DNA of 64,000 nt from positions 27,676,406 to 27,740,405 of the forward strand of contig NC_090759.1 of NCBI RefSeq assembly GCF_036898095.1, read 5' to 3'. Position 1 is the first letter of the stretch, and each line of letters opens with the position of its first letter. Position numbers and translations under genes: made by a program. The notes below the pieces were generated by a model. It did not search any database. It was not told the origin of the DNA and saw only the letters and a list, made by a program, of their open reading frames with translations. Below, in pieces: positions 49,101 to 59,500 of the stretch. The DNA comes from Palaemon carinicauda. Taxonomy: Eukaryota > Arthropoda > Malacostraca > Decapoda > Palaemonidae.

Positions 49101-52100
49101 GATCAATCATTTAAAATTACCCACAAGAGGTAAAGAACCTTTGAAAGTCTAACACCCTATTTCAGACTTACATGTACGCAAGTAAATCCACCAAGGAGGC
49201 GGCGATAATTTCCCCTATCTTCAAGTAAGCTAATATACTATTCAATGCAAGACCTGTTTTACTATTTCATGATGGACATCAAAGTCTTATCATTAAAAAT
49301 GAAATCTTGACATTTAGTTTGCAAAAGGTACAAAATCTCCCAATATTGGATAGGTACATATAATGGGCAAACATCAAAACATATATCAATGCCATTCTAA
49401 ACAAACTGTGCAAAACCTAATTTTCAAAATACTTTTACTAAGTAGTCAGCTTTAAGTATCTAAGTAATAATTAGATCTGTAGTACAGTATTAACGATAGT
49501 TTTATTTAAATGTTTATATAAACCTCTTCTTTTACATTATTAAACAAGCTTAAGGCAACAATTCTGCTGAAAACAAAACCATTTGGTTTAAATAGCTTGA
49601 GATTTTAGCTTGTTACATCTCACAAAAATGAAACTTCAAAATTGAAACTAATAATCAAACATGATTTCATAATTCAAGCCAAACATATTAACTAGTCGCA
49701 CTTACCTTGTGAATGCAGCAGTAACTTCAGGTGGCTTAGGAGCAAACTCAAATGTAGGAAGAGAGGCACCACTTTTGGTCATGGATTTCATATTGGCCGT
49801 TGCCTCCGTGACTGCTTTTGAAAACACAGATAGGAATTCAGTGTTGTCCTGCTGCTTATTAATATTTCCCTCACTAGTTGCCCCACCCTCTTCTAATCTA
49901 GATGTATCGGAACCTGAGGTGGGGGCAGCAGCAGCTGCTGCAGCAGTTGTAGCCATGACAAGCGGGCTGCTGTCCACAGCACTTGTAGATGAATTGCTTG
50001 TACTGGTGGTGATGGCAAAGTTGTCCGTAACAGTCACCTGTGATAGTTAAAAATATTCGACTTCAATTAAACATATCTTTACTGAATATCTTCAAGATTC
50101 GGTTATAAGCTTGGATTTTCTAAAATATTAAAGATGAATCAGTAATTTGGATGACCCTTCATATCAAAATATAAAATTCTCAACGATTTACCAAATAGTA
50201 TATGGGGAAAAAAAAAAAAATACAACGCTAAAAACTAAGAACAATCTATTCAAAACATTATAATTTGACATATTTTTCAGAGGCTTCTGTGGGATTCTAT
50301 GACTTCAAACCCAACTGAATATATGGAATAGTTGACTTTACCAAACCGTCAAATTATACCATATACTGACTCACACCACACTAAAGTTTCCTAAACATCA
50401 CACATAACCCTGTGAAAACCAAAATTAAAATATCACGGCCAACCTACACCCCCCCCCCTCCCACACACACAATTAAAAAGAAAAGAGCAAAATACTTGTT
50501 TTATGTAAGCATTAAGCTACAATACTGTAATATATAGGAATAAACAACCATGAAATCATGAACTTGTAGGAATTCACAAATACCTTTGCAGGTGTACTCT
50601 GCTTGTAAGTAGGAGGTCCAAGTGTTCTTGAAGGAGGTCGATGTCTGTGGTACACAGCTGTGTAACCTGATGTTGTATCTAAAAAACTTCCCCTCTGTCC
50701 AGGTACAGGAGTTGGTATACGCTTTGCGTCTGATATTGGGGTGGACATTTGTTCAAGACATTCGAGTATACGGCGAGCAGATCGACTCAGCCCTCCATCA
50801 TCAGGAGTTTGGGCAGGCTTTGGTTTCACCTGAACTCTTGGAGTCTGTGAATAAAATATATAAAGTTAAAATAATTTACTTAAAACATTAATGCACCACC
50901 TACATGTTAAACTATTTTTCATCCATGCCATGCATATCTTATTATCTACAAAAATCTGATTTTCTGTACGAAGGTGAATGAGTAAAATTTTTGTTTTGAT
51001 TATAAATATCATATTTAGGTGAATTCACAAAAAAAATATTCCCCTAATATCAATATATCAACATCAATAAAGTATTCTATTTTGGTTTCACAAGAAAAAA
51101 TAAACTATTTTAAGATCAGTTAAATAATGTCACATGAAGAGAGAGATGTCAATCTGTTACAGAAAACAAATTGTAAAAAGTTTGTACTTCTGGAACTCCA
51201 ACGATTCAGCTGCCAGATTAGGAGGATCATTCCACAATCTGGTCACAGCTGGAACAAAATTTCTAAAATAATGTATAGAATTGAGCCTTATGATGGAGAC
51301 AACAAGACTGTTAAACTTAATTGAATACCTAGCTGTACATTCTGGAAAGATCTGAATACAAAAGATGGTCAGAATTATGAACAATCTTATGTAATATTCA
51401 CAAAACTAACAACCTTAGATGCTGTAAATTTTTGTCGAACAAATCAAGACGAAAACATTAAAATATTTCCTATGAATACATGTCATTGAACTCTGAAAGC
51501 AGGACTGTTTATCTATGTATATGCTTGATAAGTTTCACATATAAGTTTTGTGATCCTAGTGTCCGACATATATCAAATTCAAGGTTTGCAATTTGAACCT
51601 CCATGGATTTTTCTTTCATTCCCCATCCCCAAATCTGTGCAATTGAATCCTAGGCATATCAATGCTTGTTAACATACATTAAAACTATACATTGTATTAC
51701 TTATTACTTCTCTGATGCATTCTTTAAAGCAGGAGTATGTGAATACCAATCAAGCATATTCATAGAGAATACTGTATCCCTAATTGTTATTGAAATTGCT
51801 ATAATATAATGGCATCAGGTGCTCCTCACCTGTGTTCGAACTTGTCTTCTTCTATAAGCTGAAGCACCACCAAACATAGTTTTCCCAGGATAAAATGGTG
51901 ACATCTTGAAGGATGAATCACTCAACACAGACTTTTCAAACTGAAAGGGAAAGGACAAATTAGGTCAACTGGATAATAACCAAATTTAAAATTAAAAGAA
52001 ATAAAAATAAGGTAATAAAAGCAGAGGTATGAAATGTACTAAGAAAACCATAACATATAACTAACCTTGTCCCAACCTATTGTGATTATTGTCAAGACCA

Positions 52101-55100
52101 ACTTGACTTTTTGAACCACGTTAAATTGTTTAGTATTTACTTACTTCAAAAAATATCACTCCTAATGATATAAGCCACAATATAATACAATATATAGAAC
52201 CACTAAATTTAATTACAAAAAGGAAAATATGATATTAAGTTCAAGAGTTCTGCTACATTAAAATTTCATATTTATAAATACAACAGCAAAGTTTCTTAAG
52301 TTTTCATAAGGAATTTGCAAGAATAGGATTCTATAAGTTGGTAAAAGCTTTTGAAAACTATATATGTATGAAATAGACAAAATCTAGGAACTGTAAAATA
52401 TTTAGCTAGTTAAAAAGAAAAAATTATCCAACAAATACTTTGAACATACCATGAGTGGTGATCCATATGCTGATATATTAAATCTTGGTCTTTTGCTTGC
52501 TAAGGCTGAAGGTTGAGGCTGACCGAGGGAAACATCACCGGAGTCACTAAATAACGACCTGTTGCTAACGCTTCCTTCGGCCCGCAAACTGGTTTGATCT
52601 GGAAACAAAAAATTACTATGCTTAATACCTGTTTGGCCAACAATATAAAGTGCATTGCCAAGGAAAACTATAAAACTACAAAAAAACTTAGGGATGTTCT
52701 GAAATGGCATCAAAACATATTACTAATAGGAAATTAAGAGAAATATCACTCCTTTTTTTTCTGGCCTGAGATATTCACAATAAAAATATAAAACACTAAC
52801 TAGATAGACCAATCATCATAATTCTGACCTTTCAGCAGGAGACTAAGATTAAAAAAATAGTAATCACGAAAAGTGTTTCCTGTAATAAAGACAAAAGGAG
52901 AATAGACCAGAATAATAAGCAAGCAAAAAGTGTATCAACTGTTTAAATAAGCCCTAGTGCACCGATGACTCGATTATTTCGCAGATACATTTGCTAAAAA
53001 TCGAGGCGTCATTCAAGGAAAATTAAATTTGCATTTGAGTAAGGGCAGGAGCTGGACCTAGTAAAAAATGTGTTCTGAAAACAGATAGGACCCACGCATG
53101 CATAGGACAAGGCAAGCAAATGTTAAGTACTTATTGAACATTCACCTTGTTTACAAGTGTCACGAGCTGTCATAAACTTTTTACTTAAGGCATACTGACT
53201 GTGATGAGGCAGTGCCCTTGCATTTTTATTATTAATGAAAATGATTTTTATCAAATTTACAAATAGAATAACAGATGAAGCATGTTTTCAGGTTATGTTT
53301 ATTGGTGAATTTCCAGCTATAAAAATTACCAAACTTGCACGTTGTTCCCCACCCAATAGAGAAACGAAAGGGTGTACCACGGTACGTGTGGATGCTTATA
53401 AATAGTTTATTTAAATATTGCATTGTTTATCTGTCTTGTCTATGTTTCCCTCATTTAATCTATAACACAAATTCTATTTTTACAGAAGATATAGCAGATT
53501 CAATACACACAGCAAATGCAGCTTTCTTTATGTTTTTTCTTTACTTATTCATTTGCTTACCTATAGACTGGTTGGGTGTATTCTCAAGTCAATCTCTAAA
53601 ATATGACAACTCGGTTTTTCTCGAGTCAATCTCTAAAATATGACAACTCGGTTTTACTCGCCGATAATCACCACTCTCATAAAATACACACACAAACGTG
53701 TGTGTGTATCGGTTTTTTATAGTGGTTGGCTGTGAACCAAGAGAACCCTGGGAGGGTAAACAAGTGACATATGCCAAGAACTAAAAATAAACTGTGATTG
53801 AAAGGTTGGGCTATGAATACTATTATTATTATTATTACTGGCTGAGCTACAGCTCTTGTTGAAAAAGCAGGATGCTATAAGCACAAGGGCTCCAAAAAGG
53901 AATAATACCCCCGTGAGTTAAGGAATAATGAACAATTAAAACATTTGAAGAACAGTAACAAAATTAAAACATCTTTTATATTATCATTATTATTACTGGC
54001 TAAACTACAACCCTAGGGCTCCAACAGGGAAAAATAGCCCAATGAGGAAAGAAACTAAGGAAATAAACGATATAAGTAATAAAAATTGAAATGAAATATT
54101 TTAAAGACATTAACATTAAAACAGATATTTGATATAGAAACTATTAGAATTGACTGCATACCTAGTATTACAAAATGGATGGAACTGTCCAGGAAGATCT
54201 GAATGTAAAGGATGGTCAGAATTATAAAAAAAATCTTATGCAACAGGCATAATGAACTAATTGAATGAGGGTGCCAGAGATTAATATCTAGATCAGGAAT
54301 AACAAATTTAATAGACCATAAGTTCTTGTCCAACAAATTAAGATGAGAATCAGCAGCTGAAGACCACACAGAACATTACTCAAAACAAGGTAAAATGAAA
54401 GAATTAAGTTTTGAGACTTTCACAATAAACCAATTTTTTGTGCAATTGAAGAAGACACAGACCTAATGTTTAAATTTGAGTTTTGTTGGGATTCAACTTC
54501 ATACCCCATAATTTGCACCATGCACTAATTTTAGCTAGATCGCTATTAAGGGATTCAGCAATCCCAGATCTACATTCAGATGGAATTGATGCATAGAGAG
54601 TAGCATCATCTGCATATGCAACAAGCTTGTTTTCTAGAACAAAACATGTCATGTGTATATAGTATGAAAAGTAATGGTCCAAGAACACTACCCTGTGGAA
54701 CACCAGATATCACATTCCTACACTCACTACGGTGCCCATCGACAACTCTTTGCGATCTATTACTTAGAAATTCAATAGTGATGTTAACCCTTTTACCCCC
54801 AAAGGACGTACTGGTACGTTTCACAAAACCCATCCCTTTACCCCCATGGACGTACCGGTACGTCCTTGCTAAAAAATGCTATAAAAATTATTTTTTTCAT
54901 ATTTCTGATAATTTTTTGAAAAAATCAGGCATTTTCCAAGAGAATGAGACCAACCTGACCTCTCTATGACAAAAATTAAGGCTGTTAGAGCAATTTAAAA
55001 AAATATACTGCAAAATGAGCTGGGAAAAAAATAACCCCCTGGGGGTTAAGGGTTGGAAATTTCCAAAGAGCCTGGGGGTAAAAGGGTTAAGAAACAACCC

Positions 55101-56538
55101 ACCCACTCCCAGCTGTTTGAGCTTTAAAACAAGGTCCTCATGATTAATACAGTCAAAGGCAGCACTAAATTCAAAGCCAATCATCCAAACTTCCTGACCA
55201 CAATCAAAGGATTTCTGTACAGTATTGGAGATTGTAAGAAGGGCATCACATGCTTTTCCTACTAGGTTTGTACCTTAGCTAGTAATAACAATACTATTAC
55301 GGTATACTAAAATAATTAGCTTTCCTTTGAATTTTTGAGAAGTAAATAAATAGAGGATTGAAACTGGTAGACGAGAATGACCATGAATGGGAGGTAAATC
55401 AGTAGTTGTTTGCGGATGATACTGTACTGGTTGCGGACGCAGGAGAAGCTTGGCCGATTAGTGACAGAATTTGGAAGGGTGTGTGAAGAAGGAAGTTGAC
55501 AGTTAATGTGGGTAAGAGTAAGGTTATGAGATGTACGAGAAGGGAAGGTGGTGCGAGGTTGAATGTCATGTTGAATGGAGAGTTACTTGAGGAGGTGGAT
55601 CAGTTTAAGTACTTGGGGTCTGTTGTTGCAGCAAATGGTGGAGTGGAAGCAGATGTACATCAGAGAGTGAATGAAGGATGCAAAGTGTTGGGGGCAGTTA
55701 AGGGAGTAGTAAACAATAGAGGGTTGGGCATGAATGCAAAGAGAGTTCTGTATGAGAAAGTGATTGTACCAACTGTGATGTATGGATCGGAGTTGTGGGG
55801 AATGAAAGTGACGGAGAGACAGAAATTGAATGTGTTTAAGATGAAGTGTCTAAGGAGTATGGCTGGTTTATCTCGAGTAGATTGGGTTAGGAACGAAGTA
55901 GTGAGGGTGAGAACGGGTGTAAGAAATGAGTTAGCAGCTAGAGTGGATATGAATGTGTTGAGGTGGTTTGGCCATGTTGAGAGGATGGAAAATGGCTGTC
56001 TGCTAAAGAAGGTGATGAATGCAAGAGTTGATGGGAGAAGTACAAGAGGAAGGCCATGGTTTGGATGGATGGATGGAGTGAAGAAAGCTCTGGGTAATAG
56101 GAGGATAGATGTGAGAGAGGCAAGAGAGCGTGCTAGAAATAGGAATGAATGGCGAGCGATTGTGACGCAGTTCTGGTAGGCCCTGCTGCTTCCTCTGGTG
56201 CCTTGGTTGACTGCCGAGGTAGCAGTAGGGGATTTAGCGTTATGAAGCTTCATCTGTGGTGGATAACGGGGGAGGGTGGGCTGTGGCACCCTAGCAGTAC
56301 CAGCCAAACTCGGTTGAGTCCCTTGTCAGGCTGGGAGGAACGTAGAGAGGAGAGGTCTCCTTTTTTGTTTCATTTGTTTGATGTCAGCTACCCCCCAAAT
56401 TGGGGGAAATGCCTTGGTATATGTATGATGTATGTAAATAAATAAGTACCAAGGTCAGAAAAGGGCTGAGTAGGGGACAGGGCGTGCTTGCAAAAATATA
56501 TAAAAAGGAATTTTCGCTAATACAGTATAACAGTTTTC

Positions 56539-56593
<55 letters not shown>

Positions 56594-59500
56594 AAAATCT
56601 GAAACATGAAATACAGATATTTCCCTAGCCAAATTTGCTATACGGTAACCTGAATCTCCAAACTTTCAAGCTAGACGTTGTGAGTCATGGTCCTTAATGG
56701 ACCAGACTACTTATATGATGTGGACACACATATCAACAATATATAGTTACATAAAGGAAAACAAGACCCTTCAAAAAAATTTATTTCTCAACGTGATATT
56801 TCTTTTATAATTGGCTTGTCATTAAAATATAGACTTTATAGTACTGGAGACTAAAAAAATGTTGACCCCTACCTGGTTCTAGATCCCGAGGTCTTTTTCT
56901 TGTTTCTTCTATAGAAGGCAGGGCACTTGCAGATGTTGTGACTGGAGGAGTTAGGGCTGGTTTAGCCAGAGATTCTCTCAATGTCTGCAAACTTTCATCG
57001 TCTAGCTGCAGTATCTCTCGCTGATAGTCTCTCTCATCTGGACGTGGAATTACAGAGGCATCCACGCCTGTGTCTGCCGATGACTCGCTAAATTCACTAC
57101 CGTCATCACCTGTAAAATGATATTTACAAACATTACTTACAGCCAAAAGCAATTACATTTTATAAGAGGGAAATGTAATTTTTAATCTAAAAATAGTTTT
57201 CTAATACTCACCTGCACAATCAACATCTACTACCTATAGATTTAAACGCAGCCATTTGCTTCTAATTCAATCCATTTATGTATGTATAATCCATAAAACA
57301 TAATTATATACCGGTCAACTAAACAATGTTCCTGTTAACTAATGATAGAAGTTCATGATTACGTTAATCTAATGAAAAGGTGGACAAAAGCAGCATAGTA
57401 ACATTGTCTAATAATTTTCTGTGTCATGTGCTATTATCATCATTATTACTTGCTAAGCTACAACCCTAGTTGGAAAAGAAGGATGCTATAAGCCCAACGG
57501 CTCCAACAGGGAAAAATAGCACGGTGAGGAAAGAAAATAAGGAAATAAATAAAATAAGGAAATAAATAAAATAAGATAGAAGTAATGAAAAATTTAAATA
57601 TTTTAAGAACATTGACATTAAAACAAATCTTTCATACATAAACTATAAAACCTTCAAAGAAACATGAGGAAGAGAAATAAGATAAAATACTGTGCCCGAG
57701 TATACCCTCAAGCAAGAGAACTCTGGCCCAAGACAGTGGAAGACCATGGTACAGATGCTATGGCACTAACCAAGACTTGAGAACAATAGTTTGATTTTGG
57801 AGTGTCCTCCTAGAAGAGATGCTTACCATAGCTTAAGACTCTTTTACCCTTAGCATAAGGAGAGTAGAGACTGAGCATAGCAACAAGAGGAAGAGAAATA
57901 AAATAGAACACTGTGCCCAAGTGTACCCTCAAGCAAGAGAGAACTCTACCCCAAGACAGTGGAAGACCATGGTGCAGAGGCTATGGCACTACCCAAGACT
58001 AGAGAACAATGATTTGATTTTGGAGTGTTCTCCTAGAAGAGCTGCTTACCATAGCTTAAGTCTCTTATACCCCTTAGCATAAGGAGAGTCGACACTGAAC
58101 AATTACAGTGCAGTAGTTAACCACTTGAGCAAAGAAGAATTGTTTGGTATATTGGTTCTGTCAGATGTATGTGGACAGAGGAGAATATGTAAAGAATAGG
58201 CAGACTACTCTGTGTATGTGTAGGCAAATGGGAAAATGAGCCGTAACCAGAGAGAACGATCCAATGCAGTATTGTCTGGCCAGTCAAAGGACCTAATAGT
58301 TCCTTAATGGTAGTATCTCAACGGGTGGCTGCTACCTAGCTACCAAGCAACCCAACGGCTCAAATTTTATATCAAGACATCCCTCCGACAGCAAGGGGAC
58401 ATAAGGCAACCAAGTGCACTTTGGACTTGCGTGATTTTCTTCCCGAATATCCAGAGAATAGTTAGTCCTCTACCTCAGCAGCAAGAAACATGACTTCTAA
58501 TTGTCTGCAGGTATAGGGAAGATCACTGACTATGTTACACTAGGTTCCACAGCGGAAAGAGAACACATTGCTCACCTAACATGCTGACTACCTACTAAAT
58601 TATTGCCACACGGTCACACACGTAACACCACGTCAACCAAGGTAGGTCTAAAGATTACCTGATATTGATCAAATAATCGATCGATAGTCTTTGCTTGAAA
58701 AGTCTTTGATTGGAAAGTCTTCATTTAGCCAAGGCAGTCATATATATATATGGTTAATATACACTTAGTCTTGGCAAGAGCTATTCATATGTCTCATACA
58801 TCAGTCAGGTTACAGTCCACTCCCCAACAGTTAACATACAAAGAATAGTTATCAAATGAAAATTTGCGACCTAACTCAGTCTTGCGCCATTAAATACCGA
58901 TCTGGTCCAAGTGCGTGAAAAACTCGAAATCCAAGTCTTCTTTAAGTCTTCTTTTGCTGTGAATACTCCAAAAAGAGTGCAATGACTCTGAAGAGTGTTT
59001 GTTAAGAAACAAGCTTCTTAGCCGAATCAGAAATGCAAAAACCAGGCATGGTAAACAGGACATCTGCTTACACCAGCAACAAGATAAATAAAGTGGCGTT
59101 TCCTGGCGGTGAGACAGGGTAATACTTAATGGGTTTCCAGAAAGAATATCACATAAATCCCAAGTACAAGTGGTTGCCTTATATTGCCCCTCTATCACTC
59201 TTCAAAAATTTCACCAGAACAAACATGGCAGCTTCATAGCTAGCAGACATGCATGGAAAGAATTAAGACTTATTTTGCTACATACATACACTAGGTCACT
59301 AAATTTATGGGATCAAAGACTGTTCTATCATTCATATAATCATTGTTCAAGATAAAACTTTATTAGACAATCAGGAATCACTGTGTGTATTACAGTATAC
59401 TTACAGTACATGGATTAAGTAAATCAAAATAGAATCAGGTGGCTGCAGAAAAATCTATCGACATATAAAAAATTCTGTGAAATTACTACAAACCTGTCGG

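Noticed and set aside
48470..49114. 214-codon plus-strand open frame
   Set aside because: Also antisense to the Nup153 large exon, with no family features.
55660..56307. 215-codon minus-strand frame
   Set aside because: Antisense of the LINE-B coding region; a similar antisense frame appears opposite the other LINE-B copy.
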